Positions 9,482 to 17,730 of a stretch of 64,000 bases of DNA are shown here, one piece after another (position 1 is the first letter of the stretch; the number at the start of each line of letters is the position of its first letter). Both the position numbers and the translations under genes were made by a program. Under the pieces are notes generated by a model that made no database searches, was not told where the DNA came from, and saw only the letters and a list, made by a program, of their open reading frames with translations. This stretch comes from an uncultured Collinsella sp. (GTDB lineage: Bacteria; Actinomycetota; Coriobacteriia; Coriobacteriales; Coriobacteriaceae): NCBI GenBank assembly GCA_900556875.1, contig USQQ01000003.1:62001-126000 (forward strand), given 5' to 3'.

Positions 9482-12046
9482 TTATCTGCCCTTAGGCTTG
9501 CTGGCGTAGAACTTCTTCTTTTTGGGCTTGCCGGCGGGGGAGGGTTTGCCGGCAAAGTTGGACTTGCCGTTGCCGGCCTGCGCGTGCGCGGGTACTGCCG
9601 CACGGGGCTTGCGGGCCTCGGGGTTGCGCAGCTCCTCGGTTCGCTCGGCAATTTCCTCGGCGCTAAAGCCGACCTCGGCCATGGCGTCCTCGATGGGCAG
9701 GCGGCGCACGATATAGCAATGGTGCACCTTCTGGTTGCGTGCGAAGTCCTCGGGGATGGTCTGCGCCGTAATGTCCTCCAGCACCACGCCCGCGCGTGCG
9801 AGCTTGCGTGTCTCGGGGCGGAAGCCTCGCAGGTTGCAGCTAAAGATGGCATGGCCGCCCTGTGCGAGCAGGCGCGATACGCCGGCCAACAGCTCAACAT
9901 GGTCGCGCTGGACATCCCAGGTGCGGCGGCCCATCTTGGACGAGTTCGAGAACGTGGGCGGATCGACAAAAATCAGGTCCCAGCGGTTGCGCGTCTGGCG
10001 CTGGTCGCGAATCCAGGCGAGCACGTCGTCGCGCACAAAGTGATGCTGCGGACCCACAAAGCCGTTCTGGCGCATGTTGCGCTCGGCCCAGTCCAGGTAG
10101 GTGTTGGAGAGGTCGACCGTCACGGTTTCCTCGACGCCGCCGTCGGCCGCATAGCAGGTAGCGGTGCCGGTGTAGGCGAACAGGTTGAGGAAGCGGCGTG
10201 CCTGCTTGGCGTGCTCGCGCACCAGATCGCGCGTGACGCGGTGGTCCAAGAAGATGCCCACGTCCAGGTAGTCGTCAAAGTTGACGGCAAAGGTAAGACC
10301 GCCTTCCTCGATGAGCGGCAGGCGACGGCGCGCGATGTTGGCGCGCTCGCCCGAGCCGCCCTTGCCGGCGCCCTGCTTGCCGTACTGCGAGCCGCCGCGC
10401 GAACGCATGCGTGCCTTGGCGTGCACGTGCTCGGCCGGAACATCCAGGATGCGCGGCGCGATGGCCAAGATATCGAGCATGCGGGCCTGGGCCAGCGCCG
10501 GGTCGATGGTCTTGGGTGCGGCGTATTCGGCGATGACGAGCCAACGGCCCGGTGTCTGCGGGCAGCCCTCGTACAGGTCGATGGCGGCGGAGTAATCGGG
10601 CAGGTCGGCATCGTAGACGCGGTAGCAGCTCACGCCCTCGCGCTTGGCCCACTTGCGGCGCAGGCGTGCGTTCTTGCGCAGGCGGTTGGCGAACTGCTCG
10701 GACTCGGGGATGAGCACGGGCAGCGGCTTGCCGTCGCCCAGGTCGAGCGTGGCAGCGGGCTCGGGCATGGCGGGGGCTTCGTCGCCGATGACGTCGTCGG
10801 CGACCGCAGTCTGCTCCTCGGCATCCGCGCTGGTCGCAGCTTCAAACGCTGCGGCGGCGTGGTCGAGCGAGGGCCAAACCTCGATAGTCGCCTCTTCGTT
10901 GTTGGGCATGACGGCAATGGAGCGCGCGGGCTCGGCATGGAGCGCGCGGGCCAGCAGGCCGTCGCGGGTGAGCGCGGCGACCGGTGCCGAAGCAAGCTCG
11001 GGCGCGCGGCGCAGCTCGCCGACCAGCGTCATGGCGTCATGCATAAGCGACAGCGGTGTCTCGGTCGTATCCGCGACGAGGACGGCACCGGCGACGGCGC
11101 CCGCGTGGTCCAGTACGGTGGCAGATTTGGCGGCGCAAAAATCGACAAAGCGCTTGTAGCCGGCGCACTTGACCATGCGCTCGGCGGTTTTGCGGGCGGC
11201 GGGGTCGATGTCTACGGCAACGATGCGCGCCTGGCGCTCGCGCGCCGCCGCCTCGCGCTCGCGTGCCTCGGCGAGCAGCTGCTCCCACAGAGTGGCGTCG
11301 TGCAGCTGCCAGCCCTCAAAGCCCCAGCGCTCGCGTGCGGCGCTCGGGGCGCGGTCGGTCAGAATGTTCACGGCCTCCAGCAGCAGGCCGCCGCCGGCGC
11401 ACGAGGCGTCGATCAGCGTAGGTAGGGCCTCGTTTTCGTAGTCGTCGGCCGTCAGCTCGCGCTCGCACAGCGCGGTCCAGCCGACCTGCGCCAACACCAG
11501 GGCGGCGTAGTCGGGGCGTAGCACGTGCGCGCCCTCGCCGGCGCGAGTCGCGGCGGGCGGCAGGCGCTTGAACAGCGGGTCGCCCGAAAGGTCCAGGCTT
11601 ATGCTCGCACGGCGCTGGCGTAGCGAAAGCAGCAGGTGGACATCGGGGTCGGCAGCATCGACATCGGCGCGACGGCCTGTGGTCTCGGCCAGGCGATCGC
11701 ACAATGCGTCCTTGGCGCGCAGGGCAGAGAAGCGCGTGTTGCGCAGCTGCTCGGTCACACCACGGGCAGTGATGGCAATGGTGGCGCCGCAGCGGACGAT
11801 GTTTTCCCAGGCAATGTCGTAAACGGCATCGTACAGCTCGTCGGCATCCTGTGCCTCAAAGCGTCCGAGCACCACAAACACGCGGCTGGCCAGGCGCGAC
11901 CACAGACAGGCGCGGTAGCCTTCTTCGAGCTCGCCCTCAAACGTAGCGCGGCCCTTCAGGCGGCGGACATGCGAAAGCCCGAGCCACTTGAGCTCGTCGG
12001 CGAGTGCGGATTCAAAGCCCTCGGGGCAGCTTGCATAAAATTCCAT
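9482..12046 (-). CDS. rlmKL: RlmKL-type 23S rRNA guanine methyltransferase
   Basis: An 854-residue protein matching the bifunctional RlmL/RlmK fusion that makes m2G2445 and m7G2069 in 23S rRNA (E. coli numbering). Order: THUMP domain (about 50-155), RlmL-type Rossmann methyltransferase (about 165-400, with DASCAGGG near 212), then the RlmK half (about 490-770) with FVDPPTFSN intact. The NPPY catalytic motif expected in the RlmL half near residue 325 is not visible; the aligned segment reads ADTTETPL. A Lys/Pro-rich tail follows. The ATG at 12046 is chosen because AGAGAGGT lies 6 bases upstream and the next 25 upstream codons look non-coding. Confidence 0.88.
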   Translation of the reverse strand: MEFYASCPEGFESALADELKWLGLSHVRRLKGRATFEGELEEGYRACLWSRLASRVFVVLGRFEAQDADELYDAVYDIAWENIVRCGATIAITARGVTEQLRNTRFSALRAKDALCDRLAETTGRRADVDAADPDVHLLLSLRQRRASISLDLSGDPLFKRLPPAATRAGEGAHVLRPDYAALVLAQVGWTALCERELTADDYENEALPTLIDASCAGGGLLLEAVNILTDRAPSAARERWGFEGWQLHDATLWEQLLAEAREREAAARERQARIVAVDIDPAARKTAERMVKCAGYKRFVDFCAAKSATVLDHAGAVAGAVLVADTTETPLSLMHDAMTLVGELRRAPELASAPVAALTRDGLLARALHAEPARSIAVMPNNEEATIEVWPSLDHAAAAFEAATSADAEEQTAVADDVIGDEAPAMPEPAATLDLGDGKPLPVLIPESEQFANRLRKNARLRRKWAKREGVSCYRVYDADLPDYSAAIDLYEGCPQTPGRWLVIAEYAAPKTIDPALAQARMLDILAIAPRILDVPAEHVHAKARMRSRGGSQYGKQGAGKGGSGERANIARRRLPLIEEGGLTFAVNFDDYLDVGIFLDHRVTRDLVREHAKQARRFLNLFAYTGTATCYAADGGVEETVTVDLSNTYLDWAERNMRQNGFVGPQHHFVRDDVLAWIRDQRQTRNRWDLIFVDPPTFSNSSKMGRRTWDVQRDHVELLAGVSRLLAQGGHAIFSCNLRGFRPETRKLARAGVVLEDITAQTIPEDFARNQKVHHCYIVRRLPIEDAMAEVGFSAEEIAERTEELRNPEARKPRAAVPAHAQAGNGKSNFAGKPSPAGKPKKKKFYASKPKGR

Positions 12047-12121
12047 GGGTGACCTCTCTGGTTGCGTCGCTCCATTATATGATGGATGCTTCGTTTGCCA
12101 TCGACCTCGAAAGGAACCCAT

Positions 12122-12226
12122 ATGATTGATGCGTGCCCCTTGATTCCCATTTTCATTGCAACGGCCTCAGGACTCGGGGCCTCGCACAGGCTCCCGCCGC
12201 CTTACAGAACTGAAAGCTGGGCGTAG
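12122..12226 (+). other. Possible truncated 5' gene fragment
   Basis: A 34-codon frame begins at an ATG with a good ribosome-binding site (GAAAGGAA, 5-base gap) divergent from rlmKL. It stops in sequence with no similarity I recognise. Its position at the left edge of the sugar island suggests the 5' stub of an interrupted gene. Weakly supported. Confidence 0.2.
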
Positions 12227-12297
12227 GGCAAATCTATGGCACGTGACCTGCGATTGCTCGGCCATAGATGGCGTAATCGAGGCTAAGGGAGTGCATC

Positions 12298-12447
12298 ATG
12301 TGCAAGGGAAACGAGAGCTGGTTCTGGCACGCGAACGACATGGTGGTGACGGGCGACATGAACCCCGTGGTCCGCGTCCTGTGGGCCGCGCTCATCGTAG
12401 GCATCGGCGTCGCGACGATGGCCACGCTCTGGATCGTCACGAGGTAG
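12298..12447 (+). CDS. Small single-pass membrane protein, 49 residues
   Basis: A short gene with a strong ribosome-binding site (AAGGGAG, 7 bases before ATG). The peptide has a polar, Trp-rich N-terminus (MCKGNESWFWHANDM), one membrane helix (about residues 24-46, VVRVLWAALIVGIGVATMATLWIV) and a short TR end. It lies alone between rlmKL and the HAD gene, at the edge of the island. No family is recognised. The RBS, helix and hydrophilic start support a real gene; function unknown. Confidence 0.5.
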   Translation: MCKGNESWFWHANDMVVTGDMNPVVRVLWAALIVGIGVATMATLWIVTR

Positions 12448-12499
12448 CGCGCCACGAACGGATGACGAGGCACGCGGCGCATGCCACGCTGGCGGAACC

Positions 12500-13327
12500 C
12501 TAGCCTCGCTGCTGGACAATCTGTTCGATGAGCTTCGCGACGGAGTCCTCGGCTGCGTTCCCGATCAGGTGATGGGCCGCGGCCTTCGCCTCTGGCATCG
12601 CGCCCGCGACTGCGTAGGAGTTCGGCACCTTTTCGAGGAGCGTCACGTCGTTTTCCGAGTCTCCGATAAAAGCGACCTCGTCCAGCGTGACCCCAAGGCT
12701 GCCGAGAAGCGCGTCGAGTCCGTTTACCTTGCTCCAGCCAGCCGGAACAACATCGAGGAAGAATGGGACGGGCGAGGGGAAATCAAGTTCTGGGCAGGCT
12801 TCCTTGCATCGACTCCGAACGACTTCCGTCGGGGCGGAGCTGACGTTGACGAAGATGCCGGCGGTTATGACGTCACGGTTCGTGGGCACGTCTCCGAGCG
12901 CCATGTCTCTTCCGGAGTCCTTAACGACTTCCAGGGCGAATTCGTCGCCAGGCTCGACGGCGCAGAGGAACTGCTCGCAGCGCTTGCCTGTCTCATCGAC
13001 ATCGGCGACTAGCCAGAGTGACGTCCCCGCGTAGGGGCGTACAGCGCTATCGAGCTTGACGAGGGCCTCCGTCGAGAGCGTCTTTTTGAACACGAGTTCG
13101 CCGCTGGAGAAGACCTTCTTTCCGTTGGCCATGATGCCGGTCGAGAAACAGCGCGCGTCGCCGTCAAAGGCATCGGCCAGGTCGGCGTAGTCGCGCCCGC
13201 TTGCGGGGCCGAACGCGATGCCCGCATCGAGCGCCGAAAGAATCGCGCTGTGCGTGCGCTCCGATACGACCCTTGAGCCAAACGGCAACAGGGTCCCATC
13301 CATGTCTGCGAGGATGAGCTTTATCAA
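12500..13327 (-). CDS. HAD-superfamily (Cof-type) sugar phosphatase
   Basis: About 275 residues. The HAD motif I DMDGTLL is at the extreme N-terminus, there is a motif II Ser/Thr region, and motif III/IV is seen in VAFIGDSENDVTLL near the C-terminus. The C2-type cap between them is typical of Cof/YidA hydrolases, which dephosphorylate sugar phosphates. A TTG start at 13327 is preferred because GGGAGGA lies 5 bases upstream; an in-frame ATG at 13354 has no ribosome-binding site. It ends next to the RpiR gene on the same strand, so it probably belongs to the sugar-catabolic regulon. Confidence 0.8.
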   Translation of the reverse strand: MIKLILADMDGTLLPFGSRVVSERTHSAILSALDAGIAFGPASGRDYADLADAFDGDARCFSTGIMANGKKVFSSGELVFKKTLSTEALVKLDSAVRPYAGTSLWLVADVDETGKRCEQFLCAVEPGDEFALEVVKDSGRDMALGDVPTNRDVITAGIFVNVSSAPTEVVRSRCKEACPELDFPSPVPFFLDVVPAGWSKVNGLDALLGSLGVTLDEVAFIGDSENDVTLLEKVPNSYAVAGAMPEAKAAAHHLIGNAAEDSVAKLIEQIVQQRG

Positions 13328-13376
13328 GGGGTCCTCCCGTTTCGGTCTGGGCATCGGTGCGCCGGCGTGCGTCGTC

Positions 13377-14240
13377 CTAGCTGTATTGCTTGTCTCCCAT
13401 GAGATTCTTCGAGATGATCCTGTTAAACTCTACCGGGTCATCCCAGCAAGAGGTCAGGAAGAGGAACAGCAGCTCGATGACGAAGTTGATCGAGCTGTGC
13501 GAGAAGGCGATCTCGGTTCCGGTGATGGCCTGATCTCGCGAGATGGCTCGGATGATATGCGTGGCACGCTTCGCGAGCGGCGTATCCGGGTTGTCTGTGA
13601 TCATGATGATGGGGGTGTTCGAATCCTCGGCAGAGTCGAATATGTTGACGAGGCGCTTCGAGTATCCGGACGTCGAAATGACGAGCAGAACGTCATTCTC
13701 CTTGAGGCTGGTTGCGACGGAGACCATGGCTTCGGTGGTACTGGGGCAAAACGCTCTGACTCCAACCTGCGAGAGCTTGAACGCCGCGTTTACGCCCATG
13801 TTAATCGAGTTGCCGACGCCCGCGATCAGGACGAGGTTGGCGTTGTGGAGCAGATTGACGACTGCCGAAAAGTCATCGGAGTCAATGAGCGAGGCGGTTT
13901 GGGAGAGCTCCTTGACCTTGTGAGACAGGACGTACTTGATGGAGCCCTCGACGTCGTCCAGAGTAATCCTGCCGTCCGTGGCCTTTTCTTCGCCGGATGC
14001 CCTGCTGATGGATATGCCGAGCGCCAGACGCATGTCCGAATAGGTTCGGTAGTCAAGCGTCCTTGCGAATCTCGAAACAGACGCCGGTGACGTACCGGTT
14101 TCTGCGGCGAGTTCGCGGACGGTCATCGTTGCGACATCCGACGGGTGGTCGAGCACATACGTTGCGATTGCCTTCTCCGAGGGGGATAGGCTGCTCATGA
14201 CCGCGCAGATGTGGCTGAGCACATCCCCTGTCTTATCCAT
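13377..14240 (-). CDS. MurR/RpiR-family transcriptional regulator
   Basis: A 287-residue regulator. The N-terminal RpiR helix-turn-helix domain (about 1-77) includes the recognition segment TGTSPASVSRFAR. A SIS sugar-phosphate-isomerase-like domain occupies about 125-260, where relatives bind a phosphosugar effector. AAGGAGTAACC precedes the ATG. It is divergent from the MFS/aldolase/PTS operon. The gap between them holds symmetric TGAAAC/GTTTCA half-sites, so it most likely controls that operon in response to a phosphorylated intermediate. Whether it represses or activates is not evident. Confidence 0.88.
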   Translation of the reverse strand: MDKTGDVLSHICAVMSSLSPSEKAIATYVLDHPSDVATMTVRELAAETGTSPASVSRFARTLDYRTYSDMRLALGISISRASGEEKATDGRITLDDVEGSIKYVLSHKVKELSQTASLIDSDDFSAVVNLLHNANLVLIAGVGNSINMGVNAAFKLSQVGVRAFCPSTTEAMVSVATSLKENDVLLVISTSGYSKRLVNIFDSAEDSNTPIIMITDNPDTPLAKRATHIIRAISRDQAITGTEIAFSHSSINFVIELLFLFLTSCWDDPVEFNRIISKNLMGDKQYS

Positions 14241-14309
14241 GGTTACTCCTTGGTCCTAGCTTGCTTTGTATCTTAGGTCAAGAGAGGTGAAAAATAAGCA
14301 AAATGTTTC

Positions 14310-14340
14310 ATCAGCGGTGAAATAGCGTTTCACCGCTGAT
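14310..14340. promoter_or_regulatory. Palindromic operator candidate (RpiR), proximal
   Basis: Perfect 13-bp inverted repeat (14310-14322 and 14328-14340) whose inner ends are GTGAAA / TTTCAC. It lies about 70 bases upstream of the rpiR start and is a candidate autoregulatory operator. Confidence 0.6.
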
Positions 14341-14408
14341 TTCCTACCGTTCACGGTAAATCGGTACTTCCTCGGCGCAATCTCAGCTTGAGCTGCTATC
14401 TTATGAGC

Positions 14409-14478
14409 CGTGAAACAACGGCACGAAAACGATGAAACAACAGAACATTGTTTCAACGCCTCGCAACTCCGTTTCACG
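14409..14478. promoter_or_regulatory. Nested symmetric operator candidate (RpiR), distal
   Basis: TGAAACAA (14433-14440) and TTGTTTCA (14448-14455) form an inner dyad centred at 14444. CGTGAAAC (14409-14416) and GTTTCACG (14471-14478) form an outer dyad with the same centre. The array lies 60-130 bases before the MFS gene. Confidence 0.6.
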
Positions 14479-14540
14479 CTAGATGGTGAATCACTTCGAA
14501 GCCCAGACAGGCACCCGGCGAGCAAGAAGGGAGAAGCACG

Positions 14541-15743
14541 ATGCACAACGCCAAGACAAACGCAAGCATGACTTCGCTGTTCTTCGCGAACGTACTCTAC
14601 TGGGTCTGCGCGGGCGTGTACTCGCCGTTTCTCTCCGCTCACTACACGAGCCTCGGCCTCAGCGCGGCCCAGACCGGCATTCTCCTCGCGGCGACCCCGG
14701 TGTGTGCGCTCGCCATCCAGCCGCTCTGGTCGACGATCGCCGACAAGCTCGGGCGCCGCCGCGCGGTCATCGTGGCCCTCTGCCTTGCGGCGGCGGTACT
14801 CGCTCCGCTGTATTACCTGGCGTCGACGTTCGTCCCGGTCCTTCTCGTAACCTTTGCATTCTCGGCGTTTTTCTCGGGGCTCCTGCCCCTGAGCGACTCC
14901 CTCGTCATCGAGCTCGCGGATCGCTCTGGCCTGGACTTTTCTCGCATTCGCATGGGTGGCACTATCGGCTATGCCATCGTCGTCCTGATCGTCGGTCGGC
15001 TGCTCGACATGGCTCCTCAAATCCAGTTCACGGTGGTCTCCGCCGCGCTGGTGGTCTTCGCGGCTCACATGTGGCGCCTCCCCGAGGCGGGAATTCGCGC
15101 CAATGCCGCGGACGATCCCAAGGTCTCCCACGGAAAGGGCCTCCTCTCGCTGTTCACCAGCAATGAGATCGCCTTCGTCTTGGTCTTCGCCTTCATCAGT
15201 TCGGCCGCGATTGGCTTCATCGGGGCGTTCTTGGGCCGCTACGCGGTCGAGCTTGGCGAGGGTCAGAACCTCGTGGGCGTCCTGAGTGCGGTCTCCGCTG
15301 CGAGCGAGATCCCCATCCTGCTCGTTTCCTCCAAGCTGGTCAGGCGCTTCGGCGAGATGAACCTCCTGATCTTTTCCTGCTTCATGGCGGCGCTCAGGCT
15401 CGTGCTTGTGGGCACCGGCATCGTCCCGGTCATGGTCTGCGGCCAGCTGCTGCAGAGCGTGAGTTACATGACCGTCTACTACTCCTGCGTTACCTACATT
15501 GCCAACCACACTTACGAGGATTGTCGCGCTCGAGGTCAGAGCGCCTTCGCGATGGTCCAGAGCGGTCTGTCCGTCGTGGTTGCGAACCTGTTTGGCGGTT
15601 GGGCGTGCGATGCGCTCGGCACGCACGCGGGTTTCCTGGCCTTCGCCCTCGCTTCAACGATTGCTGCAGTCGCTGCTCTTGTGGCGTACGTGCTATGGCG
15701 TCGAAGCGCGGCGCCGCAGCCTGAGGGCCAGGCGGCCGCATAG
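14541..15743 (+). CDS. MFS_1-like (LacY-type) sugar transporter
   Basis: A 400-residue, 12-helix major facilitator. The N-terminal region (FFANVLYWVCAGVYSPFLSAHY) and the ADKLGRRRA loop between helices 2 and 3 resemble the MFS_1_like group that includes LacY and nucleoside or phenylpropionate symporters. GAAGGGAGAAGC precedes the ATG. It is the first gene of the PTS/aldolase operon, downstream of the symmetric operator array. Having both a proton symporter and a PTS in one operon suggests two related substrates, or export of a by-product. Substrate is unknown. Confidence 0.8.
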   Translation: MHNAKTNASMTSLFFANVLYWVCAGVYSPFLSAHYTSLGLSAAQTGILLAATPVCALAIQPLWSTIADKLGRRRAVIVALCLAAAVLAPLYYLASTFVPVLLVTFAFSAFFSGLLPLSDSLVIELADRSGLDFSRIRMGGTIGYAIVVLIVGRLLDMAPQIQFTVVSAALVVFAAHMWRLPEAGIRANAADDPKVSHGKGLLSLFTSNEIAFVLVFAFISSAAIGFIGAFLGRYAVELGEGQNLVGVLSAVSAASEIPILLVSSKLVRRFGEMNLLIFSCFMAALRLVLVGTGIVPVMVCGQLLQSVSYMTVYYSCVTYIANHTYEDCRARGQSAFAMVQSGLSVVVANLFGGWACDALGTHAGFLAFALASTIAAVAALVAYVLWRRSAAPQPEGQAAA

Positions 15744-15857
15744 GCTCCACCGCGCCTCGCAAGCGCCTGCCTGCCTCGCGCTTCGCTTCGTGTTCAACCA
15801 GCTGACGAGCTGAGAACTGTCCGATCCAATGATTATTCAGGTGAAAGGAAGACAAAG

Positions 15858-16712
15858 ATGTCACTCATCAAGGTCAACGAGCTTCTTCAACATGCGACCG
15901 AGCACCACTATGGCGTGCCCGCGATTAACGTCATCAATACGGAGACCATCCGTTATGCGATCCAGGCCGCCGAGGATGAGCACATGCCCATCATCATCCA
16001 GTACTGGCCTGGCTTCGAGGACCACTGCGCCCTCGACATCATCGCCTTCGCCGCCCGCTATTACGCCGAGCGCGCGAGCGTGCCCGTCGCCGTCCACCAG
16101 GATCACTCCGCTGGTTACGAGATCGCCGTCAAGGGCGTCAAGGCCGGCTTCCCATCCGTCATGGTCGACGGCTCCTCACTTCCCTATGAGGAGAACTTCC
16201 AGCTCACGAAGGACGTCGTCCAGGTCGCCAAGATCTTCGACGTCGACATCGAGGCCGAGCTCGGCCATGTCGGCAACGGCTCTGACGCCAACGACTTCGT
16301 GAACAGCGACCACTACACCGACCCGAACCTCGCCGAGGAGTTTGTCGAGGGCACCGGTTGCGGCTCGCTCGCCATCGCCGTCGGCAATGCCCACGGCCCC
16401 TATGTCAAGGTCCCGAACCTCGACATGGAGCGCATCAAGGCCTGCAGGGAGGCCGTCAGCGTCCCCCTCGTCATGCACGGATGCTCCGACATCCCCGACG
16501 AGCAGCTCCAGGAGGCCGTGAACCTCGGCATGAGTAAGTTCAACATCGCCACGGAGTACTTCCGTTCCATGTACCGCGCCTTCGAGAAGGACATCAACTC
16601 CGGTAAGAACGACGGCAACGGCATAGGCCTCCTGATGGACGCCGCCCCCGACATGCGCGCGTTCGTCGTCAGCAAGATCCAGCTTCTGAACCCCAACCAC
16701 TATTCGCTCTAG
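15858..16712 (+). CDS. Class II ketose(-bis)phosphate aldolase, GatY/KbaY-like
   Basis: 284 residues, the same length as GatY. Zn and catalytic positions are conserved: Asp82-His83 in HQDH, Glu133 in AELGHVG, His179 in GNAHGPY and His207. Usual members cleave tagatose- or fructose-1,6-bisphosphate to DHAP and glyceraldehyde-3-phosphate. Two phosphate-binding loops differ from the common form: GTxHG has become GNAHG, and HGGSG has become HGCSD. The gene lies between the MFS gene and the PTS genes, and no 1-phosphate kinase is nearby. A non-standard substrate, perhaps without a C1 phosphate, is inferred rather than shown. Confidence 0.85.
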   Translation: MSLIKVNELLQHATEHHYGVPAINVINTETIRYAIQAAEDEHMPIIIQYWPGFEDHCALDIIAFAARYYAERASVPVAVHQDHSAGYEIAVKGVKAGFPSVMVDGSSLPYEENFQLTKDVVQVAKIFDVDIEAELGHVGNGSDANDFVNSDHYTDPNLAEEFVEGTGCGSLAIAVGNAHGPYVKVPNLDMERIKACREAVSVPLVMHGCSDIPDEQLQEAVNLGMSKFNIATEYFRSMYRAFEKDINSGKNDGNGIGLLMDAAPDMRAFVVSKIQLLNPNHYSL

Positions 16713-16722
16713 GAGAGACTCG

Positions 16723-17151
16723 ATGAAGAAAGTTCTTGTCGCGTCGCACGGCCACCTCGCAAGCGGAATCAGGAGCTCGATCGGAATCCTGACCGGCATG
16801 GCGGACATGGTGGAGGCAGTTGACTGCTACGTGGACGACTCCGATTTCACCCCTCGCATCCAGGCCTTTATTGACTCGGTGGGCCCTGAGGACGAGGCCA
16901 TCATCTTCACCGACATCTACGGTGGTTCCGTCTTCCAGAAGGTCGTCCTTATGGAGCCGGAGAAGCGCGGGATCGTCCACGTCACCGGTATGAACCTCGG
17001 CCTCGTGATCGAGACGCTCCTCGGCGCCGAGCCGGTCACGGCAGATTCGATCAAGCAGAGCGTCGAGCTGGCGAGGGCGACGATGCAGGTCGTCGAGCCT
17101 CCGAGCAAGGCCGCGGACAACGAGGAGTCCGAGGGAGACTTCTTTGATTAG
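16723..17151 (+). CDS. Mannose-family PTS EIIA
   Basis: 142 residues. The phosphorylation site His9 is seen in VLVASHGHLASG, as in EIIA-Man, and a DIYGGS motif near residue 65 is typical. It accepts phosphate from HPr and passes it to EIIB in the cytoplasm. It starts 10 bases after the aldolase stop and has no fused IIB domain. Its C-terminus is an acidic tail ending in EGDFFD, which resembles the tail of the EIIC gene product encoded downstream. Confidence 0.9.
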   Translation: MKKVLVASHGHLASGIRSSIGILTGMADMVEAVDCYVDDSDFTPRIQAFIDSVGPEDEAIIFTDIYGGSVFQKVVLMEPEKRGIVHVTGMNLGLVIETLLGAEPVTADSIKQSVELARATMQVVEPPSKAADNEESEGDFFD

Positions 17152-17180
17152 AGAGTACTAACAAGTAGAGAGAGGAAGCA

Positions 17181-17684
17181 ATGATTGTTCAGGTTCGAGT
17201 CGATGACCGTCTGATTCACGGACAGGTCGCCCTGGTGTGGACCAAGGAGCTCAACACCACCAGGATCATCGTCGCCAACAAGCACGCCGTGGAGAGCGAC
17301 GCCCTTCGCATGACGCTTTCCATGGGTACGCCGGCGGGCCAGAAACTCCTCGTCAAGGACGTTCCGGATGCCTGCCGCATCGCGAACGATCCGCGCGCGG
17401 ACTCCATGCGCATCTTCGCGCTCACCAACTGCGTGCGTGACGTGCTTGAGCTCGTTAAGGGCGCGCCGGGCAAGATTGAGGGCGTGAACGTTGCCAACGT
17501 CGGCCGCTTCGACAAGTCCGATCCGGATAGCAAGGTCGCCCTCAACTCCACGATCATGCTCAACCCGGATGAGCTCGAGGCCGCGAAGGAGCTTTGCGAG
17601 CAGGGTATTCCGGTTTTCCATCAGCTTATCCCGTCCAATCCCAAGACTCCTCTCAAGAGTCTGATCGAGGCGGTGGGGAAATAA
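17181..17684 (+). CDS. Mannose-family PTS EIIB
   Basis: 167 residues, the typical length. The site His13 is in VDDRLIHGQV. The protein takes phosphate from EIIA and gives it to the sugar during transport through EIIC/EIID. The ribosome-binding site AGAGAGGAAG precedes the ATG, 29 bases after the EIIA stop. The family (levE/manX type) covers mannose, fructose, sorbose, N-acetylgalactosamine and Amadori compounds, so the substrate cannot be read from this subunit alone. Confidence 0.9.
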   Translation: MIVQVRVDDRLIHGQVALVWTKELNTTRIIVANKHAVESDALRMTLSMGTPAGQKLLVKDVPDACRIANDPRADSMRIFALTNCVRDVLELVKGAPGKIEGVNVANVGRFDKSDPDSKVALNSTIMLNPDELEAAKELCEQGIPVFHQLIPSNPKTPLKSLIEAVGK

Positions 17685-17730
17685 GGGGATTTGGCCAGGC
17701 GGCCAAATGAAATGAAAGAAAGGAAGTCAA

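Noticed and set aside
9419..11425. Very long open frame antisense to rlmKL
   Set aside because: Low-complexity Gly/Val/Ala product typical of the reverse frame of a GC-rich gene; RlmKL on the other strand has clear domains.
12156..12503. Plus-strand 115-codon frame around the small membrane-protein gene
   Set aside because: Arg/His-rich product without a ribosome-binding site; the 49-residue frame inside it has better start signals.
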